This document shows, piece by piece, positions 34,991 to 46,434 of a stretch of DNA of 64,000 nucleotides; position 1 is the first letter of the stretch, and each line of letters begins with the position of its first letter. A model generated the notes under the pieces. The model was not told where the DNA came from. It did no database searches and saw nothing but the letters and a program-made list of their open reading frames with translations. The stretch comes from Gigantopelta aegis (Eukaryota > Mollusca > Gastropoda > Neomphalida > Peltospiridae). The translations under genes were made by a program, and so were the position numbers. Where the stretch lies: contig NC_054704.1 of NCBI RefSeq assembly GCF_016097555.1, positions 72,655,827 through 72,719,826 of the forward strand. The letters are read 5' to 3'.

Positions 34991-35770
34991 CAGTCAGATA
35001 CAGAAATAATTATTCAGGCTACAGCAGCTTGCCCTCACAGCGTACCTTTTCGTTGAATACTTTGGATCAGAAAAGCAAACATATGAACACAGAAAACTTA
35101 AAAACGCCGGTAAAACGACACGTGGTGCATGGGATACTATTTCAGCTTTAGTTATGATACTTTAATGCGCAAAAAAAACCCAAACATTAATAATATGCAG
35201 TGAACATTGTGGTATACAACCAAAAAAACTACTCTGTCTTTTGATTTTTCTGTATTTTAGTTAAACATGTATCAGAGTTGATATTTTACATTATTAATAA
35301 CTTAATTTAAATATACATTAATTCTTCATTTTGCAGCCATTTATGATTATATTGTGTTTATGGTTCACAGAGCATTTTTAACAATTAAAATTACATTGTA
35401 TTGATATCTTAGTACTTAAAATATCAATGTATACCACAATACGCATGTCTGGTCGTTTAAACGTTTGCTATAGTTGAAATTGGATTTTTTTCCTCCCTAT
35501 AATTTCGTATGTATTAATTAATAGAGAACACAATTTCTCCTCCACCACCCCGCCCCCCCCCCCCCCCAAAACCCACAAAAAAACAACCCCAACAAAACAA
35601 CACAAAACAAACACAAACATACAAACAACAAACGAAAGAAAACAGAAGGTGGTATTTATTATTGTGTCTTTGTATTAGTATATATGCAAGTCAGGGACCA
35701 GTTTTACACAATATCGTTACAAACCTAGTTTTTTGCTTAAACGTCAACCCATAATTAAACCTCAAATCGT
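34991..35770. other. AT-rich spacer
   Basis: No gene. Poly-C and A/C-rich low-complexity sequence at 35543-35640. Confidence 0.45.
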
Positions 35771-35775
35771 ATTAC

Positions 35776-35975
35776 CAGGGGCCGTAGCTAGCGGGGGGTG
35801 GGGGTGGGGGTGGGGGTGGGGGGGTGTCAAGGGGGGCAATTGCTCCCTTCAGAAAAAAAATCCGGAAAGCATTATAGAAACTTAAAGAAAATTCTCTTCT
35901 TAACTGTTTAAGGAGTTTTACTCAGTTGCACCCCCCCCCCCCCCCCCCAAACAAAAAATCCTAGCTACGGCCATG
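35776..35975. mobile_element. Short CAGGGGCCGTAGCTAG-ended hAT-like element with ATTAC duplication
   Basis: The left end caggggccgtagctagc and right end cctagctacggccatg are inverted. ATTAC lies at 35771-35775 and 35976-35980. Carries (ggggtg)n and poly-C. A related left end (agggccgtagctaggatg) is seen again at 36451. Confidence 0.7.
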
Positions 35976-35980
35976 ATTAC

Positions 35981-36525
35981 TACTTATAAGTTATACAGTA
36001 CAAGTAATATAATTTTAAGTAAACATATTTCGTGATTTCTGTGTGAAATAGATGCCAAACATATTAAAACGTACAGCAGATAATTATAACTGCTAATCCC
36101 AAACGTAAGCTTACGTTGTTTTGAGAAATTGGCCCCATGTTCTAGCTCTGATATATTGAAATTAGTTAATAACACATCTACTTGAAAGTGTTGCTGTCTG
36201 TCAGCATTCAATTTTCTAGGCATTAACAAAATTGTTTCCTTCGCAAATTTCTAATGGCTACAGTTTGTATACAGTTTTATTAAAAATAGTATGTAGAAAT
36301 ATTGTTATACTCAAGCCACGCGAATATGAAACAAATGTAAATATGACTTTGTTTTCTTTCTCATGAAATAAATTCTTTATGGGGGAAAAAATTGTTTTAT
36401 TTTATATTATGGAAATCATGTTCTTGTAATTTTGAATCGAATAAACTTCAGGGCCGTAGCTAGGATGTTTTGTGTTGGGGACATTCCCCCTCCAAATAAA
36501 GTTTGAAATCTAGAGATTCTGAAAT
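35981..36525. other. AT-rich spacer
   Basis: No gene. Contains the isolated end agggccgtagctaggatg near 36451. Confidence 0.4.
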
Positions 36526-36534
36526 ACCATTTTG

Positions 36535-37127
36535 CAATCTAATTAAAATTAGCTCCACTATTACATGTGGATCTAAAGACAGCCAGTTGGAGCTCATGTC
36601 CACTAATCAAAACCTTACTTGCAGAATCCTGCCAGTGATTTAAAACTAACAACACTGCGTAGTCCCCAATGTCCAGGTAACATTTCGTCTGTAAATAATA
36701 ATTTAAATATTGACCAATCACACTTCGCCTTTTATAATGTTATTTGGGAGCATACAAATTCTAAAAATATCGGGCGAGTCTATTTTAGTGGCCGCAGTAC
36801 AGCGAACCATACCAATACGTACGGGGTGGGTTATCAGTCTTCAATTTTACATTAAAAATTATTTATTTATTTATAAAATTAAAAAAAAAAAAAATCGTCT
36901 TCAGTTTTACATTACAAATTATTTATTTTATAAAGTAAAACATGTTTTAAGGCATTCGTAATTCACACGAAACATGTCGTATACCCTCAGGATAATTCGG
37001 AATGTTTTCAAATTATTTTTAAATCACTGGCAGGATTCTGCAAGTAAGGTTTTGATTGGTGGACATGAGCTCCAACTGGCTGTCTTTAGATCCACATGTA
37101 ATAGTGGAGCTAATTTTAATTAGATTG
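36535..37127. mobile_element. Mutator-like non-autonomous element: long TIRs, 9-bp target duplication
   Basis: The first about 110 bp (caatctaattaaaattagct and onward) are repeated inverted at the other end with one or two mismatches. The 9-bp ACCATTTTG sits directly outside both ends (36526-36534 and 37128-37136). TIRs above 100 bp with a 9-bp duplication are the hallmark of Mutator-like elements. The 593-bp interior has no transposase. Confidence 0.8.
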
Positions 37128-37136
37128 ACCATTTTG

Positions 37137-37379
37137 CAGCCATTTCGGGGAGGTTACATACCTAAAACGTCAATATCAATAACCAATACGTTTGAATTAT
37201 TGTCATGTGTAATGTACAACGAATAATAATAATTATTATTACCGGTATGTGGTGTATGTAAACTGTGATATGCTTTTCAATAATGACAGTATCAAGAAGA
37301 ATCGTGTCTACAAAATATAAATCTAATGAATAAAGCTATGCTCTGATAATATAATCTAGATTTTAAAGAAATGTCTAGC
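37137..37379. other. Short AT-rich spacer
   Basis: Nothing recognised. Confidence 0.4.
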
Positions 37380-37671
37380 GCTCGCTTCGGTTGCCTTGGC
37401 AACGTCATAGTAGCGTTCCTCTAAAATGTTGCAAAAACTACATCAGAAATTAAACGTTTAACAGGAGCATACTTAACAAGAAGAAATGGTGGGGAAGTTG
37501 CATCCAAAGAAAAAACGAAAATAAGTGTCCCTTCTAACTGACAAGTGTCATGTATAAAGGGCATGTCGCACCTCCTCGGTTGCCTTTAGCAACGTCATCG
37601 GTTACAACCTATAGTTTCAATACTTATACATGCATAAGAAGTGTCCTCTTGAGACTGTCAACATACAATTC

Positions 37672-37743
37672 AATAGCTCGAGTGTCCTGTAGCGTTATTC
37701 TTCTTACATATAATAGAATAACGCTAGAGGATACTCGAGCTAC
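37672..37743. repeat. Palindrome with about 28-bp arms
   Basis: agctcgagtgtcctgtagcg on the left is mirrored by cgctagaggatactcgagct, extending through ttattct/agaataa. The loop is tcttacatataat. Confidence 0.8.
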
Positions 37744-39099
37744 CATTTCAACAGTTCATCAGAATGGGTGGATAGATACATGGGTGAATATACGAATGAA
37801 TTAGCGGATGAATGAATATATATTTTAGCCACTCACCTCGGTTTCAACAAAGAAATGGATGAATGTACATATCTGTTACCTCGGTTTTAACAACGTCATA
37901 GGTACTTTCATTTTGGTCATTTACATAAATGTATATAGTTCAACAGATGAATGGATTGGTGGACAGATGGACGAATGTATATATATATATATAAGTGTTA
38001 CCTCGTTTTTAACGTCATGAGTACTTTCTTCTTTTTGGGCTATTTATAGTACATATATAGTTCGACAGATGGATGGATAGATGGACAGATGGATGGATGT
38101 TACGTAGGTATATATGCACATGTTACCTCGGTTTTAACGTCATGGATACTTTCTTCATTTGGATTATCTACATATATAGTTCGACAGACGGATGGATAGA
38201 TGGACACATGGATGGGTGTATGTATATGTTACCTCGATTTTAACAAAGCAATAATTTCTTTCATCATTTTTTTCTTTCTTTCTTTCTTTTTACAGGGGTT
38301 TTTTGTGTGTTTTTTGTGTTTTTTTGTTATTGTTTTTTTCCTCTTTTATTTTTCTTCTCTTTTTTTTCCACCTCTGATCGACACTACATCTCGGATATTT
38401 TGACGTCATAGACGCATATGTCTTTTGAGGCTATTAACATAATATTACATAATTCGGGGCAGCAGATAAATCAAATTGATTGATGAATAACGGATGGGTG
38501 GGTGGATGAACGACTAAATGGAAGGAAGGGGTGTAGGAAGGATACTGATGTAAGCCACATACCTCTGTTGTCCGACAACGTCATAGTCATAGGTACTTGG
38601 ATCTTTTTCTCATTTTGGACCAGCCAAATAGTTTGCTGTACAATACTTTTGGATGGATGTATGGATGCATGCATGGACGGATGGATGGATACCAATGACC
38701 CGTCTCGATTGTCTTGGACAACGTCGGTATTTCGATGTTTGGAGACTATTTTCATATAGTTCGATAGCAGAAGGATAGACGGATGGATGGATCAATGGAT
38801 GGATAGGTGGAAATATAGATGAATGAAAGAATAGAAGGACGGGTGGATGAATGGAATCCTTGATTGTCTTTGACAACGTCATAGGTACCATAATATTATA
38901 TATTTTTATCTGTCTACATATTACATAGTTCAACAGTCGATGGATGGTTGGCTGGACACAACAAAATTTTACAGGTGCATAGATAAAATGTTTGTGCTAG
39001 CGACATATTATATATAAGTTAACGTCATAACGTCATGACGGGTTCACATCTCGATTGTCTTTTACAACAACATCTGTACATAGATAGTTGATTGTTTGG

Positions 39100-39760
39100 G
39101 CTAACTACATATATTATATAAGTTAACAACATGGATGGATGGATGGATGGATGGATGGATACTGAGTACTCACCTCGATTGTTATTAACAATGTCATAGG
39201 TAAATAATTTGATGTTTGGGCTAGCTACATATATTATATAAGTTAACAACATGGATGGATGGATGGATGGATGGATGAATATTGAGTACTCACCTCGATT
39301 GTTATTAACAATGTCATAGGTAAATAATTTGATGTTTGGGCTAGCTACATATATTATATAAGTTAACAACATGGATGGATGGATGGATGGATGGATGGAC
39401 GGATATTGAGTACTCACCTCGATTGTTATTAACAATGTCATAGGTAAATAATTTGATGTTTGGGCTAGCTACATATTATATAAGTTAACAACATGGATGG
39501 ATGGATGGATGGACGGACGGATATTGAGTACTCACCTCGATTGTTATTAACAATGTCATAGGTAAATAATTTGATGTTTGGGCTAGCTACATATTATATA
39601 AGTTAACAACATGGATGGATGGATGGATGGACGGACGGATATTGAGTACTCACCTCGATTGTTATTAACAATGTCATAGGTAAATAATTTGATGTTTGGG
39701 CTAGCTACATATTATATAAGTTAACAACATGAACTGACGGGTGGATGGATGGATGGATGG
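39100..39760. repeat. Homogenised block of the 37-42 kb array (118-124 bp units)
   Basis: Five or six nearly identical units (tgagtactcacctcgattgt, gatgtttgggctagctacat, agttaacaacatggatgg). Unit length varies only by the number of GGAT steps (120, 124, 118, 118). Confidence 0.9.
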
Positions 39761-41449
39761 ATGGATGGATATTGAGTACACACCTCAATTGTCATTAACA
39801 ACGTCATAGGTATATACTTTGATGTCTGGGCTAGCAACATATGGACAAACGGATGTGTTAGATACATACCTCGATTGTCTTTGACAATGTCATAGGTATG
39901 TAGATATTCTACTGTTTGTGCTAGCTACATATTTATAATTTAACACCATATGGGTTGATGGGTGCATGCGCAGATGGATGAATATTTTAGGCACTTAAGG
40001 ATTGTCTGTTATTTCTTTTGCGTTCATCGGGGTATGCACAAAAAACATCGCAAACTGTGTGTGAATCAGTGAACCCGTTCTCACATAAACTTTCTAATTA
40101 AATTTGAATCATACTTGCTAATAATAACACTAAAAGTTCATACTTTATTTTGAATTATTTTTTGGTCCATATAAAAAATAACACTCAATAACAACTTGCC
40201 CATTAAAATGACGTCATCAGATATGACGTTCCCGTATGACGTAATTTTTACTGTCATCGAGAAATGTACAAACTCCCGTTGCTACGTCTTGACCACTGGG
40301 ATGACGTTATATTGTAATGAATGTAACATAAATTTAATTATTCTCGGTTGTCTATAACGTCATGGATACGTAAATACCTTTTTCTTTAGGCTAGCTACAT
40401 ATACCATCGACGTCCCAAACTGCGTTCACCTAACGACAAAAACACGAATACGATATTTACGGAAATATTATTTTACATTTTTCAGCTACGATACGTGAAA
40501 CAAAATAGATTGCAATCAATTAACGTAAAAAAATCAACAATGTGGATGTAACACAAATCCATTCTAGTAAACAAAAGTGAAACACCCTCCGGTAAACAGG
40601 AAAGAGTGTGACGTTTCTAACTGCGTTCAGGCGCATGCGTTTGCAAAAAGTATCGTAGCACGCAGGTGCGGTTCGTCATTTTCCATTTTTAAAGCCACTA
40701 CATGGAAAAAAAAATAATTCTTAACTATGCACAGTTGACGAACACTTAGTTAAATATTTTTGTAAATGAATAAATTCAATTTGTCAAGCGTTCTGGTACG
40801 GTCCGCGTTTTATCAACACACATCGCTAAAACTTTATGTCAATACTGATAGGCATTACGTTTATACCAGTGAATAGTTTGTAAAATATCATTTTTTAAAT
40901 GAATTGATTCATAATTAACACAATTTATACACTCAAAATTATTTACAATTATTATGAATGGATTATGAATATTATTCACTACAATAGAGGCACAAAAATG
41001 TAGCATACCTTTTGCAGATCGAATGTAATAATTGAAAACAAATTCTAACAACAGGGGTCTTAAATATCGTAAAAATTAAATGCTTTGGCCTTGTTGGTCT
41101 GGCACATGTGAGGTCATGCAACACGCACCGAATGTTAATTCATCTTTCTCCATTTTAAGTAAATTTCTACGAGTCATGTGGACCCCATATCGGTAATTTT
41201 AAGGAATAAACAAAAATGACTTAGTAAAATTAATGGTTTTAGGGGTTTGTAAAGTTTTGTATTTAGATACTTACTTTTCTGAACTTTATTGTTTATGAAA
41301 ATGTTCCTGAACTGTGAAGAAAAACCTCATAAAGAACGACATGCCGATGACAACAAATCGGATGTTGATTGCTCGAACCGTGCACGAGAAAACAAAGTGA
41401 ACGGAATTTGAAGCATAACGCAGTTAGGGTACGTTGACGATATAGAGGA

Positions 41450-41597
41450 TACTCCCCGAGCGTCTTGTGATATCATAATTTATCAGCACGAGTTAATAAA
41501 AGTATGATATCCGAGGCTTGCCGAGGATTCTTACACTTTTATCAATGAGTGCTGATAAATTATGATATCACAAGACACAAGGGGGTATTCTTTTTAT
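41450..41597. repeat. Foldback element with about 30-bp perfect inner arms
   Basis: gtcttgtgatatcataattt on the left is mirrored by aaattatgatatcacaagac. The outer parts (gatactccccgagc / gggggtattc) continue imperfectly. The centre holds ccgaggcttgccgagg. Confidence 0.8.
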
Positions 41598-42856
41598 CAT
41601 CCATTATCATTCTTTTCATTTACGACCGTTGTAAGCAACGTCAGCAATGTGGGTTGAATGTCACTATATTTGGCAGCGGTAGACTCGTTAACTAGCAGAA
41701 TGACAGTGGCGTGACGTCACTAATGATAGGTTTAGCCCTGAAACATATACAGTGACGTAACAAAATGTCTTGTGATTAAAATTTGACCAATCAAGATTAT
41801 AAGAATTGATATCTCCTAGAATATCGCAGGAGATATCGCAAATTATAGTGCCAACGATATCTCCTACAAAAGCCTGTAATGGATGATGAATAAAATTTAA
41901 TATATATAATTTAACAGTAAATATGTATGGATTGATTAATGGATGAACGGATGGATGAATATATTATTCACTCACCTCGGTTGTCTTTCACAACGTCATA
42001 GGTTCTTCGATACCTTTCCGTTTAGGCTAGTTAGTAGCTACATATTATATAATTTAACACTAAATGAATGAATGAATGAATGTATGGGTGGGTGTATTGG
42101 TACATAGATACATTTCTCTTAAATATAAAATTTACCAATATATGGATGGATGGATGTTATGCACTTACCTCGATTGTCTTTTGACAACGTCATAGGTACT
42201 TAAAAACATTTTTGTTAAATGTTATATAATATACCTGTATATGGATGGATGAATGGATGGATAGATGGATGGATGGGTGGATGAATGAATGAATATCCTC
42301 ATATGCACTCACCTCGATTGTCCTTGACAATGTCATAGGTAATTACCGTAGATAATTTTCTATTTTTGTACTAGCTACATGGATACATGGATGGATAGAT
42401 CGGTGGATGGATGGATGGATGGATGGATGGATGAATATGTTATGCACTCTCGATTGTCTTTGACAATGTCATAGATACGTGAACATTTTCTATTTTTGTA
42501 CTAGCTACATGGATGGATAGATGGGTGGATGGATAGATGGGTGGATGGATGGATGGATGGATGGATATGTTATGCACTCTCGATTGTCTTTGACAATGTC
42601 ATAGATACGTTGTAATTTTCTATTTTTGTGCTGGCTACTCATTACATAATTTGACAGTATATGGACGAGTGGATCTGTTATTCATTTACCTCGATTATCT
42701 TTGACAATGTCATAGGTACTTGATAATTTTCTATTTTTGTGCTGGCTACACATTACATAATTTGACAGTATATGGATGGACACATGTATGGGTGGACATG
42801 TTGGGTGCTCTCGTCAGTTGTCTGACAACGTCAGTGTATTTTGAACGTTTGGTGGT

Positions 42857-44221
42857 TTAAACCATAGTTTTGCGTGTTGGGTCTTTTTGTACAATTTGAA
42901 ACGCAATTTGTCCTCGTGAAAACCACACCCAAAAAGCTGCGATGCTCTCTAAAATTATAGCAATAACAGCACAACCAATGGTGGAAATTATAATTAAGGC
43001 AAATTTAAGATATCCTATTCTTTTTAAACTAAATGATTTTATAGTACCAAAGATATACAGGAACAAGAACGTACCCAATGGTGAGCAAATAAGTGGATGA
43101 ATTCCACCCCACGATGGTAATGGGTAAATGAAACCCAGAAATAAACCAAAAGTCACGATGGGCAACGTTAAACCGGAAATGCTCATCAGTATTAGTCCCA
43201 CTTTGTGCCGTATGGGAATTTTTGAGCTGAGAGCCGCCATAATAATACCCAAGAGCCAACGCCGCCTTTGTCGGAGGAAGTCCATCATCGAAAACGTGCT
43301 GCGTTCCCACATCTCTCCGTCCACGAATCCAAACGTGTATCCCTTTGTGGTCGCCATCATTGCGAAGAAGGAATCTTCTGCCACCGAAGCCTCCGGGCCG
43401 TGGTTGAACGAGACATCCATCTCGGCAGCAGCATTGGCGACGATGAACGAACCTTTCCAGCTAAAGAAAGGTCTGTTGAGCGCCTTCAGACAGAACCTCA
43501 GAACTCCGTAATCAACCCCGACGCGGACACTGTCGATGAGAGTAGTGATCCAGTTGACGATCTTGTCCTTGGTGTACACGATGGAACCCTGACCGAAGTG
43601 GTGCTTCCCCTCTGCGATGAAGTTGACGATTCCTACGATGGAGTCTTCCGTCAGAACCGTCTCCTCGTCCAGATGTACAATCCAGTCGTTGTTGCCGAGG
43701 CAGTTGATCTCTGGTTCCAGACAGTACTGGAGCGCGCGGGCTTTGTACAGAGAGCCCTGACTGGTGCTGTAGTTGTGCGGGACGACGATTTCGCGCAAAC
43801 GTCTGTTCTTTGCCAGATTGATGGGCATGTCGGTGACAACCTCGAACATGAAGTGTTGGAGGCCCACTGTCTCGCAGAGCCCGATATTCCGGTCGATGTT
43901 ATCCTTGACGAGCTCTGGGAACAGGCCTCGGGTCACCACGCGGAAGCAGACGAACGGAATCAGAAGCGGCGACTTTTTCAGACGAGGACTTTCCGGGAAT
44001 GTGTTGAAGCAGACGATCCCGAGAAGGTTGCCGAACGCAAATGTAAGAACGAAGTATGTGCAGATCCTCGGTATGTACATGGCCCATGTCAAAATCCGGC
44101 CGTATCTGACGTAGGGATCAAACGCATTTCCATCACCCGCTAGCAGGATGTAGTAGCCGTAGATGATGAGAAACAGGAGACCCACACACAAACTGTGCTG
44201 GGTGTATCGTTGAAGACCCAT
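42857..44221 (-). CDS. egh: Egghead/BRE-3 family beta-1,4-mannosyltransferase, copy 2 (inverted paralog)
   Basis: 454-codon open frame (ATG to TAA), colinear with copy 1 with no indel. By eye there are 27 amino-acid differences and about 41 silent changes. All catalytic motifs are kept: HLDEET (183-188), AEDS (281-284), QRRRW (318-322). Replacements cluster at the ends: 7 in codons 1-60 and 7 in codons 431-454. Some alter charge or size inside the enzyme, for example Cys141-Val142 becomes Arg-Leu and Asp273 becomes Asn. The start sits 34 nt after a splice acceptor, and the short leader resembles that of copy 1. The 3' flank has no similarity to copy 1: a degenerate tandem array begins within about 10 bp of the stop codon. 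No AATAAA occurs downstream for more than 2 kb; the nearest variant, ATTAAA, is near 41897. Role and membrane layout are as for copy 1. Both copies look intact. Confidence 0.92.
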   Translation of the reverse strand: MGLQRYTQHSLCVGLLFLIIYGYYILLAGDGNAFDPYVRYGRILTWAMYIPRICTYFVLTFAFGNLLGIVCFNTFPESPRLKKSPLLIPFVCFRVVTRGLFPELVKDNIDRNIGLCETVGLQHFMFEVVTDMPINLAKNRRLREIVVPHNYSTSQGSLYKARALQYCLEPEINCLGNNDWIVHLDEETVLTEDSIVGIVNFIAEGKHHFGQGSIVYTKDKIVNWITTLIDSVRVGVDYGVLRFCLKALNRPFFSWKGSFIVANAAAEMDVSFNHGPEASVAEDSFFAMMATTKGYTFGFVDGEMWERSTFSMMDFLRQRRRWLLGIIMAALSSKIPIRHKVGLILMSISGLTLPIVTFGLFLGFIYPLPSWGGIHPLICSPLGTFLFLYIFGTIKSFSLKRIGYLKFALIIISTIGCAVIAIILESIAAFWVWFSRGQIAFQIVQKDPTRKTMV

Positions 44222-44275
44222 TCCTTGGTAACTGGTTAAATGATGGTTCGCTCACCTGGAAAAGAAGACTATATA
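44222..44275 (-). promoter_or_regulatory. Splice acceptor and short leader of mannosyltransferase copy 2
   Basis: On the minus strand the acceptor reads tcttcttttccAG, followed at 44255 by GTGAGCGAACCATCATTT and the ATG 34 nt later. Leader and acceptor resemble copy 1, but the pyrimidine tract is single rather than triplicated. A family C SINE begins only about 40 bp further upstream (44316). Confidence 0.6.
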
Positions 44276-44315
44276 AACGAGACAACATATATGGCAATCT
44301 ATATTGTACCACACT

Positions 44316-44556
44316 ACCGGCCTCGGTGGCGTCGTGGTTAAGCCATCGGACTACAGGCTGGTAAGTACAGAGTTCGCAGCCCGTTACCAGCTCCAACCCA
44401 AAGCCAGTTCTTAAGGGTTCAATGAGTAGGTGTAAGGCCACAAGACCCTATTCTCTCTCACTAACCACTAACCAACTAACAACTAACCAATTGTCCTGGA
44501 CAGACAGCCCAGATAGCTGAGGTGTGTGTCCAGAACAGCGTGCTTGAACCTTAATA
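44316..44556 (+). mobile_element. SINE family C just upstream of mannosyltransferase copy 2
   Basis: Head accggcctcggtggcgtcgt, gttcgcagcccgttacc, body tcctggacagacagcccaga, tail gcttgaaccttaatatg. It lies in what should be the 5' intron of copy 2. Confidence 0.88.
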
Positions 44557-45255
44557 TGTATTCTCACACACTTTTTAAACCCCACCTATCACTGCGCCAA
44601 ACTTCCTTATCGCGTCATTCAACGTCATTTAGGGGCATGGTACAAATCAGTTACCGCTTAAACTTACCCGTGGTATATAAATGTCATGTCATGTCATAGG
44701 GTTTTACGTGCACATTCAGAACAAGCTGTTGTAGGGCACACCTGTCGTGGGAATCCTCCGTCCATGACAGGAAAGGTGGGGGGAGGGGAGAGGAGGGACC
44801 ACCTGCACTGGCAGGCGCAAGGGAGCACCAGCAGCCCGATCAAATCGGTAGCAGGCGGGTGGGGGTGGTGGTGGTGCTATGGAATTTGAATGGAGAAGTT
44901 AAATGCCAAAGAGAAAAGGGTGCGCAATTTTGATTGAGGGAATTTGGCGCAATTTTGAACGGTCGGTCGAAAGGTAAGGTATGTAAATGTTATTGCACAC
45001 TTTTTATATTTTGACTGACAGCAGAGAGCGAGTCACGTGCTATCGCACTCGGCGCTATTGGCTGTCAATCAACCAATCGTAAGTTTATGCGATATAATTT
45101 TAACTCGTATCTCTACACAAAGTTGTGACTGCTATACGATTCCTTGCTATGTGCTTTGTCTACAGATGAACTACCACTCCCCATGCCAATACATCTTTAC
45201 TATAGGAAGACTTCCACTCATAAAACTAATCGGCACCTGTTTAATCACACGCATT
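44557..45255. other. Spacer with purine-rich repeat-like stretch
   Basis: No gene. tgtcatgtcatgtcatag followed by gttttacgtgcacattcag at 44682-44720 has the feel of a dispersed repeat, but there is no second copy in the window. Confidence 0.4.
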
Positions 45256-45266
45256 TTGAGGAAATA

Positions 45267-45566
45267 GGGGCGGGACGTAGCCCAGAGGTAAAGCGCTCGT
45301 TTGATGCGAAGTCGGTCTAGGATCGATCCTCGTCGGTGGGTCAATTTGGCTATTTCTCGTTCCAGCCAGTGCACCACGACTGGTATATCAAAGGTTGTGG
45401 TATGTGCTATCCTGCCCGTGGGATGACGCATATAAAAGATCCCATATTACCGTGGCAGGTTTCCTCTTTAAGACTAGACGTCAAAATGACCAAATGTTTG
45501 ACATCCAATAGCCGATAATTAATAAATCGTGTGCTCTAGTGGTGTCGTTAAACAAAACAAAACTTC
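45267..45566 (+). mobile_element. Full-length SINE, A head / A tail, 11-bp target duplication
   Basis: A box tagcccagaggtaaagcg, B box ggatcgatcct, central domain tggtatatcaaaggttgtgg to catataaaagatccc, tail gtgctctagtggtgtcgtta. ttgaggaaata at 45256-45266 and 45567-45577 sets the 300-bp limits. The best reference copy of type A here. Confidence 0.93.
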
Positions 45567-45577
45567 TTGAGGAAATA

Positions 45578-46135
45578 ACACTCAACAGTGCTAAACAGGG
45601 ATGGATCAGCAGTAGCTCGTGTTTTAGTCCCTTCATAATATTAGTGCTTGTTTCGTGGTGTACTTGGATGGGTGACCCTTGTGAATACAGAATTGTAGAA
45701 ATTAATGCTGTGCCAGTATGGAGAACAAGAAAAACCCCAAAAACGTTCAAAACATTGCCAAAACTAAATTAATAGTAATGAAATGGAACAATGGCCAGTA
45801 TATTTGTATAGCCTCTATTAGAAACATACTTATCTGCCCTTGATTTGCATGTGCGCTAAGCGGCCCAAACATGCACTAAATTATTTCACGCTCCAGTCGC
45901 TTGCAACAATATAACAGACTGCTATGAATCCGTGACATTATTTGCAACAGTGCACTGATATATGGACTTTAATTTTATGATTAGTTTGTTTTTCCATTAC
46001 GAACATTATTTGCGGATTTAAAAAAAATAAAAATAATAATAATAATAATTTTGTGAAATTGTTTTTTAAACGTTTTGTTTTACCCAATGGATGATGAGGA
46101 TATTTGTGTGGATATAAGATGTTCTGATTGGAGGT
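45578..46135. other. Unique spacer
   Basis: No gene recognised. Confidence 0.4.
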
Positions 46136-46356
46136 TTTCTCGTTCCTACCAGTGCACCATAACTGGACAAAGTCCGTGGTGTGTGCTTTCCTGTCTGTGG
46201 GAAAGTGCATATGAAAGATCCCTTACTGCATTAGAAGAAATGTAACGGACTTCCTCTGATGACTACGAGTCAGAATACCAAATGTTTGAGATCCAATGGC
46301 CCCATGATAAATTAATCAATGTGCTCTAGTGGTGTCGTTAAACTAAACAAACTTTT
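46136..46356 (+). mobile_element. SINE A tail with E-type centre, 5'-truncated
   Basis: ttctcgttcctaccagtgca, gaaagatcccttactgcatt, ctgatgactacgagtcag, gtgctctagtggtgtcgtta. Confidence 0.75.
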
Positions 46357-46434
46357 AACTTTGCGATCTTCAGGTTGCACACCTCCATGCATTTCAACAC
46401 AATGTTTATGTCAGAACACCAGTTTTATGAAGTA

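Larger units (their letters stand above)
37380..42850 (-). repeat. Degenerate array of about 28 units with an exon-end/splice-donor-like core
   Basis: On the plus strand the core is cctcgattgtctttgacaac, then gtcatagg. On the minus strand it reads cctatgacgttgtc(aaa)gacaatcgag followed at once by a GT donor-like string (GTGAGT, GTAAGT, GTATGT, GTAAAT). Cores lie near 37390, 37576, 37879, 38126, 38563, 38860, 39174, 39294, 39416, 39536, 39654, 39782, 39871, 40343, 41976, 42168, 42312, 42450, 42580, 42690 and 42810, plus weaker ones. Each unit also has a gctagctacat segment and a (GGAT)n tract. Spacing is 90-300 bp. The stretch 40370-41940 lacks cores. I recognise no gene in it. Confidence 0.8.

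Noticed and set aside
39025..39441. 138-codon minus-strand frame in the 37-42 kb array
   Set aside because: It stays open only because two units happen to be 120 bp. Neighbouring units of 118 and 124 bp break it.
42306..42330. Resemblance of the array core (gtcaaggacaatcgag) to a mannosyltransferase coding stretch (gtcaaggacaacatcgac)
   Set aside because: Only about a dozen bases agree in one unit and other units differ. Probably chance, so I do not claim the array derives from the gene.
45280..45335. tRNA-like sequences with A and B boxes
   Set aside because: They are heads of SINEs followed by SINE bodies. No complete cloverleaf with acceptor stem closure was seen.
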